From the NCBI RefSeq assembly GCF_000143415.4, contig NW_003314372.1, forward strand, positions 250,821-314,820: a stretch of DNA of 64,000 nucleotides, read 5' to 3'. The translations under genes and the position numbers were made by a program. The notes beneath the pieces were generated by a model, which saw only the letters and a list, made by a program, of their open reading frames with translations, did no database searches and was not told the DNA's origin. How positions within the stretch are numbered: position 1 is the first letter of the stretch; every line of letters starts with the position of its first letter. Below are positions 10,852 through 21,815 of the stretch, piece after piece. Source of the stretch: Selaginella moellendorffii. Lineage: Eukaryota; Streptophyta; Lycopodiopsida; Selaginellales; Selaginellaceae.

Positions 10852-13340
10852 CTTCTACAAAGAGCCACCGTGGGTCCTCCTCCCACAGTTTGGCTGTATT
10901 GTGTTTGGGGTGTATCACTAGGAGGCTCTACTGGAACATGAGTTGCCATGGCTGTCTCCCCGGTTGTAGGCCCATGAGAAAAATCTTGTACCTTAATGCC
11001 TTTACCATATTGCTGGGGTTGATGATCCCCAGCCCCCCTAGGATGCGTAGCCTCACTGTAGACTCCCACACCATCTTGGCCATGGTCCGCTTTGTAGCCA
11101 ATGCTCCACGCCATACATAGGTTTTCACCATCTGTCTCACCTTCTACAATGTAGTCTCCAACATTGGTATTAAATTTTCCATTCTACTTTAGTCATTTAA
11201 CCACACCTTCAATCATTTGGAGGAGTCTCACTCACAACCTTCGTAAGTCCTATTCTGGACTTAGAGACTTGCTAACCCCAAAAATGGCATCCAGACCACT
11301 CAACCATTGCACTTGGTCCTAGTGCTCCACGTGTCCAATCCCAAGATTGACACCCCAAGGTACCACAGGCATACTAGCCTGTTACGCTAATGCCATGCCC
11401 ATTCACCTTGGTACCACTTGTGGTCCAGCACCACCTGCATCGCAGTCCCGTCTCTCCAAAATTGGGCCATCCGTCCAAGAGTGACCATCCAAGATCCACT
11501 TCTTAGCATCCTTAAAATTCCCGCCGACAGGGGGAACTGCCTTCCCCAATATCGCTTTTACAGTCCCCACCAAATCCCTTTTCTGTCCATGGCCGAGTTT
11601 GCCTACTCTGCCACTGGGACAAGGCCCACTGGCCCAACCACTAAGTCACATTGTCCTTTGGGACTTTCTCACCACATGACCATATCCTTGGTCGCCACAC
11701 TAGAGGACTGCTCCTCTTCCATTCTACAGTCTAGGACTTTGGGACAACATTTCAGAACACCGTGCAAGCCTCATGGGTACTCTCTCTGCTTTCCGCCTTT
11801 GGGTGCTCTAGCCATGGTGCTAGAGCAAGGTTCTGTTGAGCCACGCCAAGTATCCAAGTATCGGACTCGGACTCAGACTCGGACTTGGGCTCGGGCTCGG
11901 TCTCGGCCTCGGCCTCGGTCTCGGTCTCGGTTTTGGTCCCGGTCTTGGTCTCGGTCTCGACTTCAGACTCCATCTTGGGTCCTTCTCAGACTCCATCTTG
12001 GGTCCATCACGAACTCCATCTCAGACTCCATCTCGGGTCCATCTCGAACTCCATCTTGAACTCCATCTCAGACTCCATCTCGGGTCCTTCTTGGACTCCA
12101 TCTCGGTCCATCTCGGACTCCATCTCGAACTCTATCTCGGGTCAATCTCAGACTCCATCTCGGACTCCATCTTGGGTCCATCTTAGACTCCATCTCGAAC
12201 TCCTCCATGTGTCATGTGTTGGTCCTCTTGTGTCCCTTTTCTAGAGACTCACTTATTGCTCGCTTTGTGCTTGTTCCTTGAGCATTTCATTGGGAGTTCC
12301 ATTCCTGCTCTCGACCTTTCAAGTCAGAGCTTTTAGTCCAAATGTGTTACGCTTGTTTGGCATTTGCTTCGGCCACTACCACGTGGCACCCTTTCGGCTC
12401 CACTTTGGGGCTTAGGGATTTGTGTCTCACAACTGGCCAGATTGAGAGGTGGTACCAGATGCTAGGGAGGATCATGCTCTTGACTATTATGATCCGCACT
12501 AGGAGCCCAAGTTTCCTTGGGGTCCATTTCTGAACTGCAGTCCAGATCCTCTTGAGAAGTGTGTCGTCGTGTGTGCCTACATTGTATTGGACCCCAACTT
12601 GGATGCTGAGGTACCAGGTGTCTTCACCTGGGCCAAGCCACTGAAAGCCTATCTCCAGCCCCCAGGCCTCGATGCCTAGCTTTCCCCAGTTCACTCCTAC
12701 TGACTTGTTCTAGTTGATGGTTGCTCCTGCTGCCATGTTGAAATTCTCCTGCTTGGGTTTTGCTGTGTTGAGGTTCCCTGGGGTGGCAAGCAGGAAAAGT
12801 GTGGTGACATTCGTGAATGCCCCATCTTGCAGCTCTTGTGTCAAGACTTGTGTTCTCGGGAGTTATAGCCGTTCAGTGGGCAGCACCAAGCCTTTTGTAT
12901 CCCCTCCTTGCACTAGGAAAGAGCCCAGCATCTCTGCCACTATTAGAAATAGGTAGGGAGTGAGTGGACAACCTTACCTCATTGAGCATCCCAAATGGAA
13001 GGTCAGGCCTATCTCTCCATTTAGTGTGACCCGGCTTGATGCTCCCTTGTATAGAAGTGAGATGCGCGATACAATTTTTGCCTGGATCCCTATCCTCTAC
13101 ATGCAATCCTCCATGAAGTCCCAATCATCTCAATCGTAGGCTTTCTCAAAGTCTAGTAGCCACACCACAATCTGTTGGTTTGAAGCGTTTGCCCACCATT
13201 GTGCAAGGAGGTACATCTAGATGGTTTTTGCGATTTGTTGTCCCAGCACGAAGCCTGTCTATTGTTCTCTGATGATGAGGGGCATGACTAGTTGTAGCTT
13301 GAGTGCCATCGCTGCAAACACCACCAAGCAGGGTTGACCA
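10852..13340 (-). mobile_element. LINE reverse-transcriptase fragment, interrupted by a solo LTR
   Basis: Minus-strand translation gives non-LTR retrotransposon RT. Around 13090-12880 the sequence resembles 'GCPLTPYLFLIVAEML' (one frame break), a typical LINE RT box. At about 12600-12432 comes 'WTPRKLGLLVRIIIVKSM', the thumb region. Then, beyond an LTR inserted at 11168-12431, 11140-10928 gives 'LRILGGLGIINPSNMVKALR', the conserved block downstream of the RT. Several stops and frame changes make it a pseudogene. Order and spacing on either side of the LTR show one LINE split by a later insertion. Confidence 0.75.
11168..12431 (-). mobile_element. Solo LTR, family B, inserted in the LINE
   Basis: Minus-strand start TGTGAGACAC at 12431 and a decayed end at 11168 match the LTR at 10164-8533 over the whole length, including the minisatellite. 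Flanks are ACTGG on one side and ATTGG on the other, a plausible decayed 5-bp target duplication. There is no primer-binding site or interior, so it is a solo LTR left by recombination. Confidence 0.65.
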
Positions 13341-13985
13341 GTGGCTCAACCAGCCCCTATTTTTCAATGCACTATTCAAAGTGGAAGCTGTGACACTGGG
13401 ACGAGAGACACACCACACAATTTAGAGGAAAATGCATGCAATTGACTTCTGAACCATGAAACAATTGGCAGGAGTGATCAATAGGGATTGGTGGCAAACA
13501 GTGAGAAGGACTCAAGTTTTTGGACCTTGGAAGCGATGCAACATCCTACTGGATGTTCTGCAACTCCTTCGAGTGGTGAATGACACGAAAGCAGGGACAA
13601 AGTGGCCGAGAAGATGCCTTAAAGCAGGAGACTTTGTGGCAATCCAGTGACAAATAGAGTGGGAGGAGCATGATGTAGTGCACCGTCCATTGGGGATGTG
13701 GACTCGTGCGTTCACTGCACCTACACCAGCATGGTAAGAAGGAAACGTTGAGGTGTGGTTTGTCGCTGAACCAAAGTGCAACATAGGATGCCCCTTTTGC
13801 GTCATGGGAGGAGATATGCTTCTCCCGATAGGTGAGAGGCAAGTGATGTTGGACGTCATGGATGACGAGGTACGTGGGAAGATTCGTGTGCTTAGGCAGT
13901 TGCCCAAGAGGCTGGACGTGGTGGCCTACTGGAGGGTGACGAATCATTGTGTAAGGAACTAACTCTCCGAGATGCCGTAGGCTAA
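13341..13985. other. Unrecognised stretch with moderate open frames
   Basis: Open frames run on both strands (plus 13456-13650 and 13753-13962; minus 13546-14025). None has a domain I recognise. The plus translation includes 'AEPKCNIGCPFCVMGGD', a CxxxCxxC-like cluster. It sits between a LINE and a minisatellite tract, so a piece of a retroelement gag or pol is the likeliest source, but this is not shown. Confidence 0.3.
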
Positions 13986-13989
13986 AGGA

Positions 13990-14720
13990 TCCCCAAAAGC
14001 ATGACCAAAATGACAAAGAGTTCATCGGATGGGACTGAGTCGAAGATCGAGTCCAAGACCAACTTTGAGACCGAGTTCGAGATCGAGTCCGGGATCGAGT
14101 CCGAGGCCGAATCGGAGACCGAGTTCGAGACCAAGTTCGAGACCGAGCTCGAGACAGAGTTCGAGATCCAAATCGGGTCCGAGACCGAGTCTGAGGTCGA
14201 GTCCGAAGTTGAGTCCGAGATCGGGTCCGAGATTGAGCCTGAGATCGAGTCCGAGACTGAGTCCGAAGTCTGGTCCGAGATCGAGTCTGAGATCGAATCT
14301 GAGACTAAGTCCAGGAACCAGTCTTGAAGGAACTCTCCAGTGGTGCTTCCAAACTGACTTGAGGTTGAGACTAGGGCCGAGGGGCCTTGGGTGGGAGTGA
14401 GCATGGGCTTGGGTGGTGCTGGAGGGGCCACCCAAGGAAGTGCTCAAGAGTAGCTCCCACTCCCGAAAGGGAAACCGACTGCGGTGCTCCTGGCTCATGT
14501 GGAGTGGTGCCCCAGTTGAGTACCTTGTGGCTTATTGGTCCTCGCCCTTCCCAGGGGCTTGGGCCTTCCCTTCGGGATGGAACTGGGGGGGTAGAGGTAC
14601 CCATACCGAGCCGTTAAGCCATGGTGTTTTGGCCCAATGTCCCGAAGCAAGTGTTGCACCCAAGGCTTGGGATTTAGAGGGTCCCATGATCAAGTCTTGT
14701 TGTACCAAGGGGTGTTAGGA
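13990..14720 (+). mobile_element. Family B-like LTR fragment with inverted minisatellite
   Basis: 14030-14320 is the GAGTCCGAG form of the minisatellite, i.e. the reverse complement of the tract at 9535. The sequence on either side (for example 14340-14720) does not align clearly with the 8533-10164 LTR, so it may be a related subfamily. No real gene is present; the frames here are repeat artefacts. Confidence 0.45.
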
Positions 14721-15227
14721 ACTTGGAGGCTTGGTGTGCTTGGCTGCTTGTGCATGTGGGGAGGGTAGCTGAACCTTAAGTCCAGTCTAACCTAGGAAGG
14801 GGGATTGGGAGGGATTTGGGAATCCGTGGATGGAAGGCTAACTCTCCATTGTTTGTGCAGTGATTAGCTAAAACCAAGTAGGACCAAGTAGGAGCTAGTA
14901 CAATATGCGAGAACCTTAGCAAGGGAACTTAGCACAAGCCAAGGCAGTGTTGGTCGGATAGATGAGGTAAGCTGGAAAATTGGAAATGAAAAATTTGTGG
15001 CTTACACATTGATATAGTGATGACAGCAACTATTAGAAGATCTGGATTGGGACCTTGCTGCATGGCAACGAGGGACAAGAAGCTTTTTCTCCTGAAGTGC
15101 GCAATGGACTATTGACATCTCGAGAGGAGGCAAGAGAGGAGATTCCGAAGCTGTGGCAGAACTGTATATTATAGGGGGTTGATGCGGATCAAGTGGTGGA
15201 CAATATGATTCACTTCTGGAAGTTGCC
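14721..15227. other. Intergenic, nothing recognised
   Basis: This is mixed-composition sequence with short direct repeats ('accaagtagga' twice near 14875). It contains no coding region, structural RNA or repeat I can name. Confidence 0.5.
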
Positions 15228-16249
15228 TGTTGTCACAAATATGACTTTGGGTATCGAAAGTTACCTATCAGCTAGTCCTTTCAAATATTCTTTCCTTACT
15301 ATAATGATGGTAGGAGGTCGGTATTGTTGGATCCTTTATTAGTCTCCGCCTAAGCTAATTGAGAAACTAGTCATCACATGTGCACTTAGACCGGAAGGGC
15401 ACTAAGTAAGGAAATCCTAAATTGTCATTTGTCAAGTAGACTTGACACGGTGATGAGAAACTCATGATGTTGACTTGCACTTATTAGTGTTGGGAACCCC
15501 CGTGATGTTGAGTTTGGTCCCTCAATATTGCTAAATGATAGCTTATCGTGTATGCCAAACACCCTTGCTATCATGCTCTTTCAGTTAGTCTCATTTTGGT
15601 CCTAAATGCTATTTATGGAAAATGTCTAGATTTGCTTATTTGGTATATCTATGGAATATAGAGATTGGTCTGAATAAATAGTGTTTGTCCCATGTCCAAA
15701 TTTGCATTCTAGTGCCATTCCATATTTGGGGGGTTCTAAATTTATGCCAACCAACCAGAGTTATAGTCTAGTTCCTGCTTATGTGCCTGTCCTTGTTCTA
15801 TGTCTGATTTGGGTCTAAACCCAAGCTCCACACCATGCTAGCTAGTGGAGTACCCATGTTCTTGCGTTAGGCCACCGGTATGCTGAAATAGCACTAGACT
15901 CCATTTGGCTCTATTTTGCGTACTAGTCCTGGCATTGGGATGCTAGATACTCTAGGATTATTCTAAGTCACTTCGTGCTCTTGTCCCTTTGCTCCTTGGG
16001 CTATATGCTTGGGAATTGTTCCCTACTTCAGTGCTATTGCTCCTTTGCTCCATGCTTGGGAGTTTGACACCGTTTTTTCGTTTAGTGGCCCAAGGCCCTA
16101 AAACTTAGGTTCTGCACCACTATCATTTGGACACATGGCATGTGACATGTGGCATATGACACATCGCACATGGAGGGTTAAGGTTCTGCTTCGTGGTTAT
16201 CTTATGGTAAATCACCATAGGATAAAGGGTAAAGACCACATGTGCTACA
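15228..16249 (+). mobile_element. Solo LTR, family A
   Basis: It begins TGTTGTCACAAATATGAC and ends ...GTGCTACA, matching the LTR at 50939-52084 along its length, including 'ggtaaatcaccatagg' near the end. No primer-binding site follows; LINE sequence starts directly at 16250. It is about 1,022 bp against 1,146 bp for the 50939 copy. I see no clear target duplication. Confidence 0.65.
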
Positions 16250-17100
16250 CCCATGCAGGAAAAAGTGAAAGTCACCTCGTGGTTGGTAGCGAACAATGGG
16301 CTCCTGGTTGGATAACGCTTCCAGGATGACACGAGTCACAGGTGCAGGGAGTGTGGCAAAATTGAGATGGTCAAGCATGCATTGTGGGAGTGTGATACTG
16401 CAAAGGAGGTGTGGTGCCAAATCATCAAGGTAGGGAAGGAGTTGAGAGTCATACAGGATTTTGAGGCCTGTAGTGGAGACATGCTCCAATGGTTCGAGGG
16501 AGCAAGGGGTCTTGCCTAGGGCCCAGCCCTGCGGCACATCAGGTGTAGAGGGTGGCATGGTTGGGGGATTTAGGTCTATTGGGATGTGACTGGGGTGGAG
16601 ATAGGAGTCCCCCTGTGGGAGGCTCTTGGCCATACTCAATGGGCGGTATGGTGGGCGATAGGAGTCCAAGCCTTGTGGGAAGCACATAATCGGGTGCATT
16701 TTGATGGAACACAGGTCAAGGTATCACAGGTAATGGCTGAGTGGTGGAGACTTACACTGGCAATAGTACGGCTTCACCATACTATCCTTCGAGACAAAGG
16801 GAAGCTAGAGAGGCTCAAGGAATGGCAAAAAGCATGGCTGCCATGTTTAGGTGAAGGCGACCATAGAGAGGTTCGTTGGAGATGGCACCCCCTAGAGTCG
16901 ATCTTGCAATCAGCACGAAGGGGGGACTTGGATCTAGATGTGATATGGTGGAGGTGACTGGAGCTGCTTCTACTTTAGGTCTAGTTTCACTTTGGATGAG
17001 GGAGCTGCCCACTAGGTAGCATGAGCTTTGGGTAGCATGCCCGGTTTTTGTATTAGTCCCTACGGGACATTGGACAATGTATATACATGTTTCATCAAAG
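16250..17100 (+). mobile_element. LINE 3' end with zf-RVT domain
   Basis: The translation shows 'WLVANNGLLVG', then 'CRECGKIEMVKHALWECDT' and 'AKEVW'. This is the zinc-binding zf-RVT domain found downstream of the RT in plant LINEs. A frame continuing to 16957 ends the ORF, and the remaining 140 bp look like its 3' UTR. There are stops in the zf-RVT frame. Only the C-terminal end remains; a LINE may have been 5'-truncated on insertion or cut by the LTR at 15228. Confidence 0.65.
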
Positions 17101-18180
17101 TGGAAGTCCAACAAGTGTAATATGTTTTGACCAAAAGCTTCAACTTAGAAAGTCGAAAGTGGGAGTAGAACTCAAAACAAAGTGCTCAAGGAATGAGCAC
17201 AAAACAATCAGTGAATGAGTCTCTAAAAAAGGACATAAGAAGGATTGACACATGGATGTGTCAGGAACTAGTACAAAAAGGAGTTTCCAAAATGGAGTCC
17301 AAGAAGGAACTTGATATGAAGTCCAAGATGGAGTCCAATATAGAGTCTGATATGGACCTGAGATGGACCAAGATAGAGTCTGATATAGACCTGAGATGGA
17401 CTTGAGATGGAGTCTGAGATGGGGTTCGATATGGATCTGAGATAGAGTCCAAGATGGAGTCTAATATAGATCCAAGATGGCCTGAGATGGACCCAAGATG
17501 GACCCGAGATGGACCCGAGATAGAGTTCGAGATGGACCCAAGATTGAGTCTAATGTTGAGTCTGAGATGGAGTCCAAAGTAAAGGCTGAGATGGACTTAA
17601 GATGGAGTCCGAGGTTGAGGCTAAGAAAGAGGCCAAGATTGAGATTGAGACCGAGACTGAGACCAAGACCGAGACTGAGACCGAAACTGAGACCGAAACC
17701 TAGACTGAGTCCAAGACCAAATCTGAGACTGAGTCTAAGTCCGAATCCAAGGGTGAAAGCCCAAAGTGATTGTCTCCCAAACCCTAGGGGGTTTGGTGAG
17801 CTCCAAAAGTATAGTAGGGGGATGACTTTAGTGGAGCCAATTTAACTAGGAAAGACTATTGTGGCCAAGAAAAGTTATACCCACGTGTTGGGTGATGATA
17901 AAACCACTAAAGAGTCCAAGGCTAAAGTGAATACAGACAAATAAGTAAGTTAACTTGGTAAAGTGTTCAAGAGCCACCTTTATCTCCCTTGGGAGATTAA
18001 ACAGTCAATGCTCCCAATCTAAGTTGTGGGTGGCACTATCTACTTGGATACTTGGTGTGGCTCATCGGAACCTTGCTTTAGCCACAAGGCTAAGGCACCT
18101 AAGGATGGAATGTGGGGAGAGTATCAATGAGGCTCACGTAGGGCCACGGTGTTTCAAAATGTTATCCCAAAGTCCTAGAA
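17101..18180 (+). mobile_element. Truncated family B LTR, plus orientation
   Basis: This is the reverse complement of the family B LTR at 9090-10070: 'gtgctcaaggaatgagcac' near 17180, then the minisatellite in GAGTCC form, then blocks matching 9060-9500 at 17760-18180. It ends abruptly at about 18180 in AT-rich DNA and lacks both LTR termini. Confidence 0.55.
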
Positions 18181-19829
18181 TGGTTGGTTCTAATGAAAAA
18201 GGCAACATTAAAAGGTAATAAAAATAAAGAAGAAATAAGAGATTTCACCTCTTCCAACCATTGTATCCCACGAAAGGAAGTAATACATCTTGGCTTTGTA
18301 AATGGCACAACATAAAAGAAAATTCTTGCAAAGCCAATACTTAAATTCAATAATAATGGTGTCATGGGCAAGAAGATTGATTGTAGACCTTTCAAAAATA
18401 TAAAATTTTTATAGCCATTTTGATTACATGCTTCATTCATGCAATTTAAATGCCTACTATAATGAATTATAGATATTATTCCTTCAAAATACTAGAAGTG
18501 TGTGGTCTTGATCTTGGGTAGTTTTAGATCTCTATCCCTTTTCATTTGGAATTAATGCTATTGATAAAAGGTGGTATATCAAAAAAGATGTTGCTATTGT
18601 AGTAGAATGAAAGCTCACTTATGGGTATATATAAAAATAAGTGCATGGATTTGTGTGCATATAATAGACAGCAGCACATATGACAATACTATCATACTTA
18701 CACATATTAGATATGTTGTAATATTCAAATTCATTTGTACATTGTTATTATTCTTCTTATTGATCTCCTTAAATCGGTTCACTATAGATTTTTATAAATA
18801 ATATAAGGGGGATAAAGAACTCCAAAACCTATAAAGAAGGATAAAGAGATTTCTTTTACATTTTTTAAATCACCTACCGCTTTTGTTCTCTCAAAGTCAT
18901 ATTTCTAAAAAAAAATTATGTCGCCACTTTGATCTTTGTCTTGGCTTTATTTTGTTAGAGGCTATGATTCGCAACAACACCAGTATGGTTGCTATTCAAT
19001 ATTTCTTCTTTCTAGTGTGGGCAAAGGTGGACAATAATAAGATTTTCAAAATTCAAAATCCAAGGAAATTAGTTTTTAGATATCCAATCAAAGTGTTTCA
19101 GCCAAAATGAGTATGAAAAAAGAGTTAGTCATCATCCTCTCTTCCTCTTCCTATTTATATGGAAAAGTTATGCCAGTGTTAGCCCCTAATTCACTAGCTC
19201 CATCTTCAATAATATTCAAAGTTATTAGTAATGCTTTCCACTTTTCCCACTTCTTAGTCAACGAGAAAAGGTTTTTAGCACGTCAAGTTTGATTGTTAGT
19301 GATGATGTTAGTAATGATATTCTGCTTTGGCATAGAGATCCAAGATATCTGATTACATGTAAACTATTATTAGTTTGTCAAATCTTTAGTATTAGATGAT
19401 GTCAATAATGATAATTCTTTAATGATATAGTTTTGATTCTCAATATGACTTGAGTTTTATCCATATATGCAAATATTGCTCAATGACATTTAGCGCACAT
19501 GCCTATAATTTAGGTTTATACACAATACAAAACAAATTTATGGATGAGGATTCATCCATTCATAGATTAAAATAGTACAATATATTTAATATAATAATGC
19601 AACATGCCAGATTTATACTCTTTAAAGTTCTGTCATGAATCCAAAATATGTATGAAATCTTGTTGAAAATGCAGCCTTTCTATATAATTGCAAAAAGTAA
19701 TATTAATTCTCCAATAACTTAAACATTGAAAGGTGCTATATATACCATTATTTATAAATTTTAAAAAAATTCACATACAATATGAATGTATCTTATGTTA
19801 ATGATAAAATAAAATAGGGTATAGGCCAA
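18181..19829. other. AT-rich intergenic, nothing recognised
   Basis: The only frames are short and of AT-rich composition. I see no gene, RNA or mobile element. Confidence 0.55.
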
Positions 19830-21815
19830 GTAGTTTCTAGCCTAGAGGGGCTGAGGTTACTCAAATAACCTCCAGCCCCCGGGACTAGGAAACTACCAAA
19901 GGTTGAGCTCGGGCTCACTACCTTGGGCAGTTTCTACCCTCGAGGGGCCAAGGTTATTCAAATAACCTCTGGCCCTCGGGACCAAGAAATTGCCCGAGGT
20001 CGATCTTAGGCTCGCCACCTCGGGCAGTTTCTACCCTCGAGGGGCCGAGGTTATTCAAATAACCTCTGGCACTCAGGACCTGGAAATTGCCCGAGGTGGA
20101 GCTCGGGTTCGCCACCTCGGGCAGTTTCTGGCCTCGAGGGGCCGAGGTTATTCAAATAACCTCCGGCACTCGAGAGTTGGAAATTGCCCGAGGTGGAGCT
20201 TGGGCTCGCCACCTCGGGTAGTTTCTGGTCTCAAGGGGCCGAGGTTATTCAAATAACCTCCAGCACTCGGGAGTTGGAAATTGCCCGAGGTGGAGCTCAG
20301 CTTGCCACCTCGGGTAGTTTTTGCCCTCAAGGGGCCGAGGTTACTCAAATAACCTCCGGCCTCCAGGACTGGGAAATTGCCCAAGGTCAATCTCAGGCTC
20401 GCCACCTGGGGCAGTTTCTGCCCTCGAGAGGCCGAGATTATTCAAATAACCTCCGGCCTTTGGGACCTGGAAACTGCCCAAGGTCGAGCTCAGGCTTGCA
20501 AACTTGGGCAGTTTCTGCCCTTGAGGGGTCGAGGTTATTCAAATAACCTTTGGCACTCAGGACTTGGAAATTGCCTAAGGTTGAGCTCGGGCTTGCCACC
20601 TCGGGCAGTTTCTGGCCTCAAGGGGCCGAGGTTATTCATATAACTGCTGGCACTCGGGACTTATTTGAATAACCTCCAGCACCCAGGACCAGGAAAGTGC
20701 CCAAGGTGGAGCTCAGGCTCACGACCTCAAGCAGTTTCTGGCCTCGAGGGGCCAAGGTTATTCAAATAACCTCTGGCCCCCGGGACCTGGAAACTGCCTA
20801 AGGTCAAGCTCAAGCTCGCCACCTTGGGCAGTTTTTGGCCTCGGGGGCCGAGGTTATTCAAATAACCTCTGGCCCCCAGACCCCGAAACTGCACGAGGTC
20901 GAGCTCAAGCTCACCACCTCAGGCAGTTTCTAGCCTCAAGGGGCCTAGGTTATTCAAATAACCTCTTGCCCCCGGACCCGAAAACTGCTTGAGGTCGAGC
21001 TTGGACTTGCCACCTCCGGCAGTTTCTCACCTCAAGGGGCCTAGGTTATTTAAATAACCTCTGGCCCCCGGACCCCGAAACTGCCCGAGGTCAAGCTCGG
21101 GCTCGCCACCTCGGGCAGTTTCTGGCCTCAAGGGCCCCAAGTTATTCAAATAACCTCTAGCACCCAGGACCCCAAAACTGCCCAAGGTTGAGCTCGGGCT
21201 TGCCACCTCGGGCAGTTTCTAGCCTCAAGGGGCCCAAGTTATTCAAATAACCTCTGGTCCCCCAGACCTCAAAACTGCCCAAGGTTGAGCTTGGGCTAGC
21301 CACCTCGGGCAGTTTCTGGCCTTGAGGGGCCCAAGTTATTCAAATAACCTCCGACCCCCAGGATCCCAAAACTGCCCGAGGTTGAGCTCCAGCTTGCCAC
21401 CTCGAGCAGTTTCTGCCCTCGAGGGGCCGGGGTTATTCAACTAACCTCCAGCCCCCGCAACCCTGAAACTGCCCAAGGTCGAGCTTGGGCTTGCCACCTC
21501 AGGTAGTTTCTGGCCTCGAGGGGCCCAAGTTATTCAAATAACCTCTAGCTTCGGGATCCTAAAATTGCCCAAGATCAAGCTCAGGTTCACCATCTTGGGT
21601 AGTTTCTAGCCTTGAGGGGCCAAGGTTATTCAAATAACCTCCCCTTAGGACCTTGAAACTGGACAAGGTTGAGCTTAGGCTCACCACCTTGGGTAGTTTC
21701 TAGCCTTGAGCGGCTGAGGTTATTTAAATAACCTTTGGCCTTTGGGACCCCGAAACTGCCCAAGATTGAGCTTAGGCTTGCCACCTCAGGCAGTTTTTGA
21801 CCTCGGATGAGCTTG
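19830..21815. repeat. Satellite of about 20 hairpin units, 96-97 bp period
   Basis: The core GGTTATTCAAATAACC recurs at about 19953, 20050, 20147, 20243, 20340, 20437, 20533, 20629, 20757, 20852, 20948, 21045, 21141, 21238, 21335, 21431, 21529, 21625 and 21719, with one earlier copy at 19856. Within each unit ACCTCGGGCAGTTTC lies on one side and GAAACTGCCCGAGGT on the other, so the unit folds on itself: outer arms of about 15 bp and an inner, nearly perfect palindrome. Between 20640 and 20680 one unit is rearranged. Open frames through it are artefacts of the period. Confidence 0.9.

Noticed and set aside
19990-20643. Overlapping frames of 85-120 codons
   Set aside because: They follow the 97-bp satellite and repeat with it; no start context or domain.
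19830-21815. Possible CRISPR-like array (regular repeats with variable spacers)
   Set aside because: Unit length, inverted symmetry and gradual variation over the whole unit fit a eukaryotic satellite; no cas genes; plant nuclear DNA.
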